This document shows positions 25,098-34,092 of a stretch of DNA of 64,000 nucleotides, piece after piece. Below the pieces are notes generated by a model that worked only from the letters and a program-made list of their open reading frames with translations, had not been told where the DNA came from and did no database searches. Numbering within the stretch: position 1 is the stretch's first letter; the number at the start of each line of letters is the position of its first letter. The DNA comes from an uncultured Bacteroidales bacterium (lineage in GTDB: Bacteria > Bacteroidota > Bacteroidia > Bacteroidales > UBA932). A program made the translations under genes and the position numbers. The stretch spans positions 1-64,000 of the forward strand of contig UQYV01000005.1 of NCBI GenBank assembly GCA_900545245.1, read 5' to 3'.

Positions 25098-28040
25098 TCA
25101 GAAATCAATCTGTACTCCGAAAATCATCTGCCTTGTCGCAGGATACCAGTTGCGGGAGCCGGTCGCTCCCGGAGTGAGTCCGTTTACATTGTAGCTCGCC
25201 GGGTCAACCCCGGAGAACTTAGTGAATGTAAGGAGATTACGTCCTGTAAGATAGAGCCTTGCCTTTTGGATATATTTCCTGTTGATGTCGAATGTATATC
25301 CGAAATTCACCATATCCAGTTTGACATAATCCCCTTTTTCGAGAAAATAGTCGCAGACGACAGGATTTCCCTTGATTTGTTCATTTTTCGTATATGCAAT
25401 CTTCATCACATTTCCCACTTCATCCGGGACGCCGTAGTAGAATTCGTGTATATTGAAAATGTCGAATCCGAACGCTCCACGGAAATACAGCGACAGGTCG
25501 AAACCTTTGTATCTGAAAGTATGTGTCATCGACGCCGTGAATTTCGGAAGTCCGTTGCCCACCTCCATTCTGTCGGCATCCGTTGCGTCCGCAGCAAGTT
25601 TGTAATCTCCGTTTTTGTCATATATGATGAAATCTCCCGTCTTGTTGAAACCTGCGAATTTCCAGATATAGAATGTTCCCAGTCTCTTTCCTTCCTCGAT
25701 TCTCTGGAGATAATGGAATGGGAACGGGTCTTCAGTGCCCGCGACATCGTAGTATTTCTGACCCACATATTCCGAATTCGAGAATGATACGAAACGGTTG
25801 TCCATAGTCGAACCGCTGAAGTCTATCGTGTAGCTGAAGTCTTTCATTTTCACCGCTTCGGCGTGTATGTCGAACTCGAAACCGCTGTTTTTCATCGTGC
25901 CCACGTTAACGAAGGTCGTCGAGAAAAGATAGGGCGGAATCGGCACGTTGTAGTCGCCGAGAAGGTCTTTCTGTGTGCGGTTGAAATAGTTGAGGGAGCC
26001 GCTCAGCCGGTTGTCCAGCAGCGCGAAGTCCAAACCTATGTTCCAGTTTATTCCTTTTTCCCAGCGGAGGTCCGGATTTACATTTCTTGCCGAGCCCCAG
26101 ACAGTGACGTATTGGCCATTGTAGTAATAGTCTCCGAAACTTGTCATTGTGTTGAGTGACAGGTAGTTGTCAAAGTTTTGGTTTCCCGTCACTCCGAAGT
26201 CCGCACGCAGTTTGAGGTCGTTGAGCCAGCCGGATGCTCCGCTCATGAATCTCTCCTGTGAGATTCTCCAACCGAGCGACGCCGCAGGGAAATTACCCCA
26301 TTTGTGGTTCGCTCCGAATTTTGAGGAACCTTCGTGCCGAAGGGATGCCGTGGCGAGATATTTCCCCTGATAGTCATAGCTCACTCGGCCGAAAAAGGCA
26401 ATGAGTTTCGAGTCGTTTTTGTACGAGCCCATCCCGACGAAACCCTCTTCCTTTGCCCAGGCTCCGCTTGCGAGGTTGTTGTAGCTCAGACCATCGTTGG
26501 AGAAATTCTTGTTTTCGGCGTTCATTCCCGAATTGAGGAAATATTGGTATGAATAGCCGATCATAGCCTTGATGTTGTGGCCTTTGATTTCTTTGTGGAA
26601 GTTTCCTATCCATTCTAAAAGCTGCTGGCTGCTTTTGGAGTATTTTTTCGAAGCTTCGCCCTGATAGCCTTTGCTGTTGCCCTCGGTGTTGGTGGAAGGT
26701 CGGAACCAGCTGTCGTAATTGTCAATCTGCTGGTCGGCGAAAGTCAGCTGCGTGGAGAGCCAAGGGGTGATGTTGAGTTTTACGCTGGCGTCCCAGTCAA
26801 GCATCTTTATCTCCGTGTCATCAAGCACGGTTTCGTTCTCTTCGACAGGGTTGTAGCTTGCCTGCTGACCGAAGAAACTGAAATACTTTGACGGGTCTTC
26901 GGGATTCCTTATCGGGGAGGTCGGGTTTGCTTCTACAGCATTGTGGAAGGTGTTCCAGTCCGCTTTCTTGCCCTTTACGATGCGGGGCGCGATGTTGGTG
27001 GTGAAGGTGAAAAGCCCGCTGCCGGTGGTGTGGCTCAGTGATGCCCGTGCCCCGTACTCACGCCTTTGAGAGCGGCGGTCAATGCCCTTTGCGTCCCTGT
27101 AATCGACACTGGCTCTGTAGTTTGTCTTGGCATTTCCGCCGGACATCGTGAGCGTGTGCTGATGGGTGACCCCGACCCTGCTGACGGCTTTGAGCCAGTC
27201 CTCGTTTCCGCCGTAGTCAGTGCCTTTGCCTGCAGCGACCCTCTTTTCGCGAAACTCGTCTGCGCTGAGCATTTCCAGTTCTCGAATCATAAAGTTCGCT
27301 GCCACAAGACCATTGTAGGATGTGTGGATTGCCCCGTCTTTCGAGCCCTTTCGAGTCGTGACAAGAACGACACCATTGCTCCCCCTGGTGCCGTAAATCG
27401 CCGAAGCCGCACCGTCTTTGAGAATGTCAATGGACTCAATGTCATTGGTGTTTATGTTCGCAAGATTTCCTCCGGGCACACCATCCACGACAATCAGCGG
27501 ACCCAGGCCGGCAGCTCTTGAAGAGATGCCGCGGATTTGGATGCTCGCGCTGTTGTTCGGGTCGGCGGCCCCCGTGTTTACGACGGAAACTCCGGAGACC
27601 TTGCCCTGAATCATCATAGATGGGTCTCCTCCGCTTACAGACAGGAAATCTTTGGAGGAAATGTGGGCGATGGCGGAGGTGAGTTCCTTTTTGTCCATAG
27701 TTCCGTAGCCGATTACCACCACCTCATCGAGAAATGTCCTGTCTTCTTCGAGTCCGATGTCGATGATTTCTCTTCCGTCCACGGCGATTTCGGCTTCCTT
27801 ATACCCAATGCAACTGAAGACAAGCATTCCGTCTCTGCCTATATTCTTGAGAGTATAGCGCCCTTCGCTGTCCGTGCCTGTTCCCAGGCTGCTTCCTTTT
27901 AAGATTACTGATACGCCTGCAAGAGGCTCTCCGCTGTCCTTGTCGCAGACAGTTCCCCTGACGTTGTGGCTCTGTGCGTATGATATCGCGCCCGCAAGGG
28001 TCAGTAGAGTTGTGACAATCAATTTTAGATGATTTTTCAT
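25098..28040 (-). CDS. SusC/RagA-family TonB-dependent outer-membrane transporter
   Basis: 980 aa. Signal peptide; a carboxypeptidase-regulatory-like domain (about 25-100; VRGTVCDKDSGEPLAGVSVIL); a TonB plug with VVVIGYG, IQIRGISS, PLIVVDGVPG, DIESIDILKDG and SAIYGTRGSNGVVLVTTRKG; then the 22-strand barrel, ending in an aromatic residue (QMIFGVQIDF). It imports oligosaccharides across the outer membrane together with the SusD partner encoded just downstream. It heads the operon, which is separated from the susR-like gene by a terminator. Confidence 0.96.
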   Translation of the reverse strand: MKNHLKLIVTTLLTLAGAISYAQSHNVRGTVCDKDSGEPLAGVSVILKGSSLGTGTDSEGRYTLKNIGRDGMLVFSCIGYKEAEIAVDGREIIDIGLEEDRTFLDEVVVIGYGTMDKKELTSAIAHISSKDFLSVSGGDPSMMIQGKVSGVSVVNTGAADPNNSASIQIRGISSRAAGLGPLIVVDGVPGGNLANINTNDIESIDILKDGAASAIYGTRGSNGVVLVTTRKGSKDGAIHTSYNGLVAANFMIRELEMLSADEFREKRVAAGKGTDYGGNEDWLKAVSRVGVTHQHTLTMSGGNAKTNYRASVDYRDAKGIDRRSQRREYGARASLSHTTGSGLFTFTTNIAPRIVKGKKADWNTFHNAVEANPTSPIRNPEDPSKYFSFFGQQASYNPVEENETVLDDTEIKMLDWDASVKLNITPWLSTQLTFADQQIDNYDSWFRPSTNTEGNSKGYQGEASKKYSKSSQQLLEWIGNFHKEIKGHNIKAMIGYSYQYFLNSGMNAENKNFSNDGLSYNNLASGAWAKEEGFVGMGSYKNDSKLIAFFGRVSYDYQGKYLATASLRHEGSSKFGANHKWGNFPAASLGWRISQERFMSGASGWLNDLKLRADFGVTGNQNFDNYLSLNTMTSFGDYYYNGQYVTVWGSARNVNPDLRWEKGINWNIGLDFALLDNRLSGSLNYFNRTQKDLLGDYNVPIPPYLFSTTFVNVGTMKNSGFEFDIHAEAVKMKDFSYTIDFSGSTMDNRFVSFSNSEYVGQKYYDVAGTEDPFPFHYLQRIEEGKRLGTFYIWKFAGFNKTGDFIIYDKNGDYKLAADATDADRMEVGNGLPKFTASMTHTFRYKGFDLSLYFRGAFGFDIFNIHEFYYGVPDEVGNVMKIAYTKNEQIKGNPVVCDYFLEKGDYVKLDMVNFGYTFDINRKYIQKARLYLTGRNLLTFTKFSGVDPASYNVNGLTPGATGSRNWYPATRQMIFGVQIDF

Positions 28041-28126
28041 TTCGGTTATCTTTTTGTGGTAGGGCAAAGTTCGTCCGAGTGCTTCCCGAAATCAAGCGAT
28101 TAATGCCGAATTAAGATAAAATAAAA

Positions 28127-28157
28127 ATTCAACCATCTGATGCTTAGGTGGTTGAAT
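28127..28157 (-). terminator. Terminator of the susR-like gene
   Basis: Perfect 11-bp arms (ATTCAACCATC and its complement) around TGATGCTTA; on the minus strand the stem is followed by TTTTTATTTT. It separates the regulator transcript from susC. Confidence 0.85.
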
Positions 28158-28173
28158 CGTGGCATTATCTCAC

Positions 28174-28194
28174 TCAATTAAGACTCTTAATTGA
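28174..28194. promoter_or_regulatory. Perfect 21-bp palindrome upstream of susC
   Basis: Half-site TCAATTAAGA, one central base, then its exact complement. It lies between the susR-like stop codon and the terminator, about 135 nt upstream of the susC start. Candidate operator for the susR-like or AraC regulator; it has no U run and so is not an obvious terminator. Confidence 0.5.
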
Positions 28195-28229
28195 CGGGAT
28201 TTTGCCCTTCTACGAATCCTTCGGCGATT

Positions 28230-29909
28230 TCAGGGTTTCGGTATCGCCCTTATCATAGAATCGAATTCCTCTTTAGGGACGGAAGATTTGGATTTCACTT
28301 TCGTCTTATATACATATAAGGTATTGACCGAAATGTTGAGATACTCGGCAACCTCGGCGGAGTTTTCGATTCCGAGCCTCATTAGCGCGAAAATCCTCAC
28401 TTCCATAGGCAAAGCCCCATTGTCATCGAGTCCGATTTTGAATTCTTCGGGAAACAGACGGTTGAACTCATCAATAAAATTAGGGAATAGTTTCAAGAAG
28501 GCCGAATCGAAAGCGGCATATATCCTCTCCCTCTCTTTCTTGATGCCTATATTGCTGAGCAGCCCGATTACATCGTCATATTGTTTCGCCATTATTTTCC
28601 TTACTGCAAATTTCGTCTGCTCTTCCACCTCATTGACGAAGCCGAAATTCCCACAAAGGGATTTGGCGATGTACTGGTCTTTGATTTCGTTCGCCTCGTT
28701 CAGTCTTTCGTTCACATTGCAGAGGTTTCTGTTGGTCTCGGACAGTTCTTCGGCACCCTTTTCAAGCCGTTGGTGAAGTTCGGCAAGCCTTGTGTTGCGG
28801 CTGCGTAGTTTCAAAAAGAGGCTTACGGAGAGCACGAGCAGCAGAGTGACTACAATCACAAGTATGAGAAAGGCTGTCCTCTGGTTCCAGACCCAGTTGT
28901 ACCTTGCGTTCTCGATGACCGGAAGCACCGTGTTGATTTCCACCTTCCTTATCCTCGAATTGTATGCCTCGGCGTCCCTCAGGGCCTGATGAATGTATGA
29001 ACTGGCTCTGGAGATGTCTCCTGCATCGTACATATATTCTGCGAGGACTTTTGCCGAAGTGGTTTCTCTTGTGCAGGATATTATGTCGGAAATGGCAGAA
29101 AGCGCTCTGTAATAGATGGCTTCGTTGGTGTAGCCCCTGCAACTGTATGCCGCCGCGAGTATGGAATATTGGACAGCCTCTTCGTGCTCGCTTATGTCGT
29201 GCCGGTTTATCAGCCTTTTTCGCGCTTCAATGGAAAGAGAATCGGTCGGATGTTCGAAAAGCTCTATTTCGAGCCCGGCAAGCTCGTGGGCGAAACTACC
29301 CTCGGGGGAAGCTTGGTAGGCCATCTGATAGTAATGCCTTTTCAGAGAATCGTATTTGTGGGTGAGTTCGGAAATCCCCCAAACATAGGAACTCTGGTTC
29401 AGATATGTTTCCGCGCAGAGAAGATAGTAGTTCACGAGCATCTCGGGAGGAAGGTCTTCGGTGCGGAAATCCCGTATGATTTCATTCGCTTCATTGAAAA
29501 AGCCGACTGACTTGTAGCAGAAAAGCAGTCCCGCCCTCGCCCGGGCCATACCCTCTCTGTCTGCGCTTCTGATGGCGAGTTTTTCAATTTTCCTGGCATA
29601 GCACCAGGCGGAATCGAACTGATAGTATTTGTATTCTTCGAACAGCCTGTCGTAGATCTTGAGGCTGTCGGAGGCATTGTGCGCCCTTTTCATCTCATAG
29701 TGGAGGTTCGTAACCCGCCATTCTTTCTTTTTGGGATAATTGTCCCTTTCTGCAATGGTCGCGTCGAGTTCCTTCAGCACGGTTTTGACTTCTTTCGGGC
29801 CAATGTTCTCACCCATCGGAGCGATATTCTCCCGCATCCCCGCAGAAGCAGAGATATGTCCTGTGCACAATAGCGTCAGCAGGCAGATTGTTTTGGTTAT
29901 AGTTTTCAT
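28230..29909 (-). CDS. SusR-like membrane-bound transcriptional regulator
   Basis: 559 aa. Signal-type N-terminus (MKTITKTICLLTLLCTG), a long helical periplasmic TPR-like region (about 45-330), one transmembrane helix (about 343-368; FLILVIVVTLLLVLSVSLFL), a coiled coil (RLEKGAEELSETNRNLCNVNERLNEANE) and a cytoplasmic C-terminal domain (DUF6377 type) with a LuxR-like HTH, MRLGIENSAEVAEYLNISVNTLYVYKTK. This is the architecture of SusR, the maltose/starch sensor that activates sus genes in Bacteroides. It is encoded directly upstream of susC on the same strand, with its own terminator. Likely inducer is an oligosaccharide imported by this locus. Confidence 0.88.
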   Translation of the reverse strand: MKTITKTICLLTLLCTGHISASAGMRENIAPMGENIGPKEVKTVLKELDATIAERDNYPKKKEWRVTNLHYEMKRAHNASDSLKIYDRLFEEYKYYQFDSAWCYARKIEKLAIRSADREGMARARAGLLFCYKSVGFFNEANEIIRDFRTEDLPPEMLVNYYLLCAETYLNQSSYVWGISELTHKYDSLKRHYYQMAYQASPEGSFAHELAGLEIELFEHPTDSLSIEARKRLINRHDISEHEEAVQYSILAAAYSCRGYTNEAIYYRALSAISDIISCTRETTSAKVLAEYMYDAGDISRASSYIHQALRDAEAYNSRIRKVEINTVLPVIENARYNWVWNQRTAFLILVIVVTLLLVLSVSLFLKLRSRNTRLAELHQRLEKGAEELSETNRNLCNVNERLNEANEIKDQYIAKSLCGNFGFVNEVEEQTKFAVRKIMAKQYDDVIGLLSNIGIKKERERIYAAFDSAFLKLFPNFIDEFNRLFPEEFKIGLDDNGALPMEVRIFALMRLGIENSAEVAEYLNISVNTLYVYKTKVKSKSSVPKEEFDSMIRAIPKP

Positions 29910-30043
29910 TTCATGTGGTTTTTGAAGCTTGTGAATTGTATCCTTCAATTATCTCCTTCCGAGCGTTCTAGTCGCTTCAATCCGTAAAGATAGGCTTTTC
30001 CCTGACAAATCAATCGAAAATAATAATTTTTCTCGTAATCCAT

Positions 30044-30073
30044 TGAAAAATAAAATATTAATCGTATATTTGC
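30044..30073 (+). promoter_or_regulatory. Promoter of the rplC-rpsC operon
   Basis: TTG, 19-nt spacer, TATATTTG: a full Bacteroidota promoter about 60 nt upstream of rplC. It shows that rplC, not rpsJ, is the first gene of this operon here. Confidence 0.8.
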
Positions 30074-30077
30074 AGCC

Positions 30078-30096
30078 CGCAAAAATGCTTTGCGGA
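30078..30096 (+). promoter_or_regulatory. Hairpin at the very 5' end of the rplC operon mRNA
   Basis: CCGCAAA and TTTGCGG with a 5-nt loop, beginning about at the predicted transcription start. It could protect the mRNA 5' end or serve in ribosomal-protein feedback; no known leader class was recognised. Confidence 0.5.
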
Positions 30097-30132
30097 GGTT
30101 AATGTATTTATAATCAATTAATTAATCAACCA

Positions 30133-30756
30133 ATGCCTGGATTAATTGGAAAGAAAATCGGAATGACTTCCGTTTTCGGTGCTGATGGAAAAAATCTTCC
30201 ATGCACCGTTATTGAGGCTGGTCCATGTGTTGTCACGCAAATTCGTACAGTCGAGAAAGATGGTTATGCCGCTGTACAGCTTGCCTATGACGAAATCTCA
30301 GAGAAACATGCCAGCAAGCCTCTCAAGGGGCACTTTGAAAAGGCAGGAACCACCCCTAGGCGCAAGCTGGTCGAGTTTAAGGCCGACTTCGCTCAGGATC
30401 TCAAACTCGGCGACACTCTCACGCTGGCTGATGTTTTCGCGAACACCACCTTCGTTGATGTTGTCGGAACGTCCAAGGGTAAGGGATTTCAGGGCGTCGT
30501 GAAACGCCACGGCTTCGCAGGAGTCGGCGGCACTACTCACGGTCAGCACAACCGTCTCCGTCACCCGGGTTCTCTCGGTGCCTGCTCATGGCCTTCCCGC
30601 GTATTCCCTGGAATGCGTATGGCCGGTCATATGGGCGATGAGAGAGTTAAGGTATTCAACCTTCAGGTAATCAAACTTATCCCTGAAAACAACCTCATCG
30701 TTGTCAAGGGTTCAGTGCCTGGAGCAAAGGGTTCTTATGTAATTTTGGAGGACTAA
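30133..30756 (+). CDS. rplC: 50S ribosomal protein uL3
   Basis: 207 aa. Begins MPGLIGKKIGMTSVF, with the long internal loop GFAGVGGTTHGQHNRLRHPGSLGA that reaches the peptidyl-transferase centre, and the end NLIVVKGSVPGAKGSYV; all typical of uL3. It binds 23S rRNA early in 50S assembly. It heads the operon in this genome; in most bacteria rpsJ precedes it, but here the upstream neighbour is the divergent susR-like gene. Confidence 0.99.
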   Translation: MPGLIGKKIGMTSVFGADGKNLPCTVIEAGPCVVTQIRTVEKDGYAAVQLAYDEISEKHASKPLKGHFEKAGTTPRRKLVEFKADFAQDLKLGDTLTLADVFANTTFVDVVGTSKGKGFQGVVKRHGFAGVGGTTHGQHNRLRHPGSLGACSWPSRVFPGMRMAGHMGDERVKVFNLQVIKLIPENNLIVVKGSVPGAKGSYVILED

Positions 30757-30759
30757 GCT

Positions 30760-31389
30760 ATGGAATTATCAGTATTAAAGATTGACGGAACAGAATCCGG
30801 AAAGAAGGTAGTCCTCAACGACGAAATCTTCGGCATCACTCCGAACGATCACGCGATTTACCTCGACGTGAAACAGTTCCTTGCGAACCAGCGCCACGGC
30901 AACGCCAAGACAAAGGATCGCAGCGAGGTTGCCTACAGTACCAAAAAGCTCATCCGTCAGAAAGGTTCAGGCGGTGCACGTCACGGCAGCTTGAAGGCCA
31001 ATATCTATGTGGGTGGTGGTCGTGTATTCGGTCCTAAGCCTCACTTCTACGGCTTCAAGCTCAACAAGAAGCTCAAGCAGCTCGCACGCTTCTCTGCCCT
31101 TTCCTACAAGGCTCAGGAGAATGCAATCGTTGTTGTCGAGCCGTTCACAATGGACGCGCCAAAGACAAAGGAGTTTATCGGTATCCTTAACAACATCAAG
31201 GCCGGTGACAGGAAAGTTCTCTTCGTTCTTCCTTCAAACTCCGACAACATTTACCTTTCATCACGTAACCTTCCTGAAGTAAATGTCACTACCGTTGACG
31301 AAATCAACACTTACGCGATTATGAACTCAAATTCACTCGTGCTCGTTGATGGCGTACAGGACATTCTTGCTGCAAGGATCAAACGCTAA
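30760..31389 (+). CDS. rplD: 50S ribosomal protein uL4
   Basis: 209 aa uL4, following rplC by three bases. Recognised from RSEVAYSTKKLIRQKGSGGARHGS and VFGPKPHFYGFKLNKKLKQLA, the extended loop that lines the exit tunnel, and the globular C-terminal half. In E. coli uL4 feeds back on its own operon; no matching S10 leader structure can be identified upstream here. Confidence 0.99.
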   Translation: MELSVLKIDGTESGKKVVLNDEIFGITPNDHAIYLDVKQFLANQRHGNAKTKDRSEVAYSTKKLIRQKGSGGARHGSLKANIYVGGGRVFGPKPHFYGFKLNKKLKQLARFSALSYKAQENAIVVVEPFTMDAPKTKEFIGILNNIKAGDRKVLFVLPSNSDNIYLSSRNLPEVNVTTVDEINTYAIMNSNSLVLVDGVQDILAARIKR

Positions 31390-31395
31390 AAAGAG

Positions 31396-31686
31396 ATGGG
31401 AATTTTAATTAAGCCAATAGTAACTGAAAAGATGACGGTTCTGGGCGAAAAGTTGAACCGCTACGGCTTCATCGTTGATCGTGAGGCCAACAAACTTCAG
31501 ATTAAGGCTGCCGTAGAGCAGACCTACAACGTGTCGGTTGCTGATGTCAACACCATCAACTATCACGGCAAGAAGAAATCCCGCTACACCAAGGCCGGTA
31601 TGCTTCGTGGTCGCATGAACCACTACAAGAAGGCTATCGTAACCCTTGCCGGCGAGGACAAGATTGATTTCTACAGCAACATCTAA
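31396..31686 (+). CDS. rplW: 50S ribosomal protein uL23
   Basis: 96 aa uL23 (ILIKPIVTEKMTVLGEKLNRYGF; loop YHGKKKSRYTKAGM). It sits at the tunnel exit and is the docking site for trigger factor and SRP. Six bases separate it from rplD. Confidence 0.98.
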   Translation: MGILIKPIVTEKMTVLGEKLNRYGFIVDREANKLQIKAAVEQTYNVSVADVNTINYHGKKKSRYTKAGMLRGRMNHYKKAIVTLAGEDKIDFYSNI

Positions 31687-31701
31687 CAGGAGGGAACGGT
31701 T

Positions 31702-32526
31702 ATGGCAGTAAGAAAATTCAAACCGGTAACTCCGGGACAGAGAAACAAGGTAATCAGCGCATTTGACGATATTACCTGCAAGAAACCTGAGAAATCACTC
31801 CTCGAACCTCTCAAGAGCTCCGGCGGACGTAACAATCAGGGTAAGATGACCATGCGCTACATTGGCGGCGGTCACAAGAAAATGTACCGTGTAATCGACT
31901 TCCTTCGCTCGAAGGACGACTGCAAGGCTACAGTCATGACAATCGAATATGACCCGAACCGCAGTGCGCGTATCGCGCTCGTGCAGTACGAGGACGGAGT
32001 GAAGAAGTACATCATCGCTCCTAACGGACTCAAGGTCGGTCAGGTCATCGCTTCCGGTTCAGGAATTGCTCCTGAGCTTGGTAACACTCTTCCTCTTGGG
32101 GAAATTCCGCTCGGTACACTTGTTCACAACATCGAGCTTCGTCCTGGACAGGGCGCCGCAATGGCACGTTCTGCCGGAACTTACGCTCAGCTTGCAGCCC
32201 GCGAGGGCAACTACGCCATCCTTCGTCTCCCTTCAGGTGAGACCCGTATGGTGCTTTGCACTTGCCGCGCAACTGTCGGAACAGTGTCAAATCCGGATCA
32301 CAGTTTGGAGTCGCACGGAAAGGCGGGACGCAGAAGATGGCTCGGCCGTCGTCCACGCAACCGTGGTGTAGTAATGAACCCTGTAGATCACCCGATGGGT
32401 GGTGGTGAAGGTCGTGCATCCGGTGGACTTCCACGTTCACGCAAGGGTATGCCGGCTAAGGGCTACAAGACACGTAATCCTAAGGCTACTTCAAATAAGT
32501 TCATTATTGAAAGAAGGAAAAAATAA
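31702..32526 (+). CDS. rplB: 50S ribosomal protein uL2
   Basis: 274 aa uL2. N-terminal RNA-binding domain (GRNNQGKMTMRYIGGGHKKMYR), SH3-like domain and the conserved C-terminal loop GVVMNPVDHPMGGGEGRASGG containing the His needed for peptidyl transfer. Full length with no insertion. Confidence 0.99.
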   Translation: MAVRKFKPVTPGQRNKVISAFDDITCKKPEKSLLEPLKSSGGRNNQGKMTMRYIGGGHKKMYRVIDFLRSKDDCKATVMTIEYDPNRSARIALVQYEDGVKKYIIAPNGLKVGQVIASGSGIAPELGNTLPLGEIPLGTLVHNIELRPGQGAAMARSAGTYAQLAAREGNYAILRLPSGETRMVLCTCRATVGTVSNPDHSLESHGKAGRRRWLGRRPRNRGVVMNPVDHPMGGGEGRASGGLPRSRKGMPAKGYKTRNPKATSNKFIIERRKK

Positions 32527-32547
32527 CGGAATAAAACTTAAGAGATT

Positions 32548-32817
32548 ATGAGTCGTTCATTAAGAAAAGGTCCTTATATTCAGGAAGCCCTTGAAAAGAG
32601 AATTCTTGCTATGAATGAGGGTAGCATGAAGAAAGAGGTTGTCAAGACTTGGTCACGTGCAAGTATGATCTCTCCTGATTTCGTCGGTCACACCATCGCA
32701 GTTCATAACGGAAATAAGTTTATTCCTGTTTATGTCACTGAAAACATGGTCGGACACAAACTCGGGGAGTTCGCGCCTACCAGAACATTCAGAGGCCATT
32801 CGGGCAATCGTAAATAA
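32548..32817 (+). CDS. rpsS: 30S ribosomal protein uS19
   Basis: 89 aa uS19: MSRSLRKGPYIQEALEKR, WSRASMISPDFVGHTIAVHNG and GEFAPTRTFRGHSGNRK match the family end to end. It lies in the 30S head and contacts the A-site finger of 23S rRNA. Confidence 0.99.
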   Translation: MSRSLRKGPYIQEALEKRILAMNEGSMKKEVVKTWSRASMISPDFVGHTIAVHNGNKFIPVYVTENMVGHKLGEFAPTRTFRGHSGNRK

Positions 32818-32837
32818 TTTTAAATGAGAAAGTAATT

Positions 32838-33260
32838 ATGGGAGCTCGTAAAAGACAAATGGCCGAGAGGCAGAAAGAAATAAAGAGGCAGACAGCCATC
32901 GCGAAGGCAAATGATGTTCCTACATCTCCGCGCAAGATGCGTCTCGTTACAGACATAATCCGCGGCGTTGAAGTGAACCGTGCCCTCGATATCCTCAAGT
33001 TCAGCAAAAAGCACGCTTCTATCACTCTCCAGACTCTCGTACGTAGCGCAATCGCTAACTGGGAGGCTAAAAATCCGGAGAACACGAAGGAACTTGACAA
33101 CGGTAACGTTTACATCAAGACCATTATGGTCGATGAAGGTCGTACACTCAAGAGAATCCGTCCTTGTCCGCAGGGTAGGGCCGGCAGGATCCGCAAGCGT
33201 TCCAACCACATTACTGTAATTCTTGACGTTAAGAAACCATCAACAACAGTGGAGGAATAA
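32838..33260 (+). CDS. rplV: 50S ribosomal protein uL22
   Basis: 140 aa uL22. The first about 25 residues (RKRQMAERQKEIKRQTAIAK) form a basic N-terminal extension relative to E. coli; the core follows from TSPRKMRLVTDIIRG to RGRAGRIRKRSNHITVILD-type sequence (here PCPQGRAGRIRKRSNH), including the beta hairpin of the exit tunnel. Confidence 0.98.
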   Translation: MGARKRQMAERQKEIKRQTAIAKANDVPTSPRKMRLVTDIIRGVEVNRALDILKFSKKHASITLQTLVRSAIANWEAKNPENTKELDNGNVYIKTIMVDEGRTLKRIRPCPQGRAGRIRKRSNHITVILDVKKPSTTVEE

Positions 33261-33264
33261 GAAT

Positions 33265-34020
33265 ATGGGACAGAAAACAAATCCTATCAGCAACAGAATC
33301 GGTATCACCCGTGGTTGGGACTCTAACTGGTGTGGTGGTAACTATGCGGAGAAAATCGCTGAGGACTACAAGATTCGCAAATACCTTGAGAATCGTCTTG
33401 CAAAGGCAAGCCTCTCAAAGATTGTGATTGAGAGAACCCTCAAGCTCATCACCGTGACAATCCACGCGGCAAGACCGGGTGTCATCATCGGAAAGGGCGG
33501 TACAGCTGTTGACCAGCTCAAGGAAGAGCTTAAGAAGGTGACTTCAAAGGATGTTCAGATCAACATCTATGAAGTGAAGAAGCCTGAGGTTGACGCTCAC
33601 ATCGTGGCTGATTCAATCGCACGCCAGATCGAGGGCCGTGTTTCCTACCGTCGTGCCATCAAGATGGCCATCGCTTCAACTATGCGTGTCGGAGCGGAGG
33701 GTATCAAGATTCAGATCAGCGGTCGTGTAGGTGGTGCCGAGATGGCAAGAACCGAAATGATAAAGGAAGGTCGTACACCGCTTCACACTTTCCGTGCGGA
33801 CATTGACTATGCACTTGCTGAGGCTCACACCAAAGTCGGTGTACTCGGAGTGAAGGTGTGGATCTGCAACGGCGAGGTTTACGGAAAGAAGGATCTTTCT
33901 CCTAACGCAGGCATCGCTGCACAGCAGGCTCAGAGCGGAAACTCAGGCCGTGGCGGCGAGCGTCGCGGAGGCCGCGGTGGTGATCGTCGTGATCGTCGTG
34001 AACGTCGCGAACGTAAGTAA
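33265..34020 (+). CDS. rpsC: 30S ribosomal protein uS3
   Basis: 251 aa uS3 starting MGQKTNPISNRIGI, placed there rather than 14 codons upstream inside rplV. KH domain with PGVIIGKGGTAVDQL and the C-terminal domain ISGRVGGAEMARTEMIKEG. The last about 25 residues are a Gly/Arg/Asp tail (SGRGGERRGGRGG...) common in Bacteroidota. It is the last gene of this transcript: a terminator follows 42 nt later. In nearly all bacteria rplP comes next; here rplP is about 29 kb away. Confidence 0.99.
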   Translation: MGQKTNPISNRIGITRGWDSNWCGGNYAEKIAEDYKIRKYLENRLAKASLSKIVIERTLKLITVTIHAARPGVIIGKGGTAVDQLKEELKKVTSKDVQINIYEVKKPEVDAHIVADSIARQIEGRVSYRRAIKMAIASTMRVGAEGIKIQISGRVGGAEMARTEMIKEGRTPLHTFRADIDYALAEAHTKVGVLGVKVWICNGEVYGKKDLSPNAGIAAQQAQSGNSGRGGERRGGRGGDRRDRRERRERK

Positions 34021-34062
34021 TACTGGATCGAAGAAAAAGCGAACAGCTATTTCTAATAGTTA

Positions 34063-34092
34063 AAGTCGGCTAAGAAATTGGCCGACTTTTTT
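34063..34092 (+). terminator. Intrinsic terminator after rpsC
   Basis: Perfect 8-bp arms AAGTCGGC and GCCGACTT, loop of 10 nt, then a run of T. It ends the ribosomal-protein transcript where rplP would normally follow. Confidence 0.9.

Noticed and set aside
30133..34020. Chimeric contig join inside the ribosomal block
   Set aside because: The seven genes run in the standard order and spacing with uniform composition; any misjoin would have to be outside this block.
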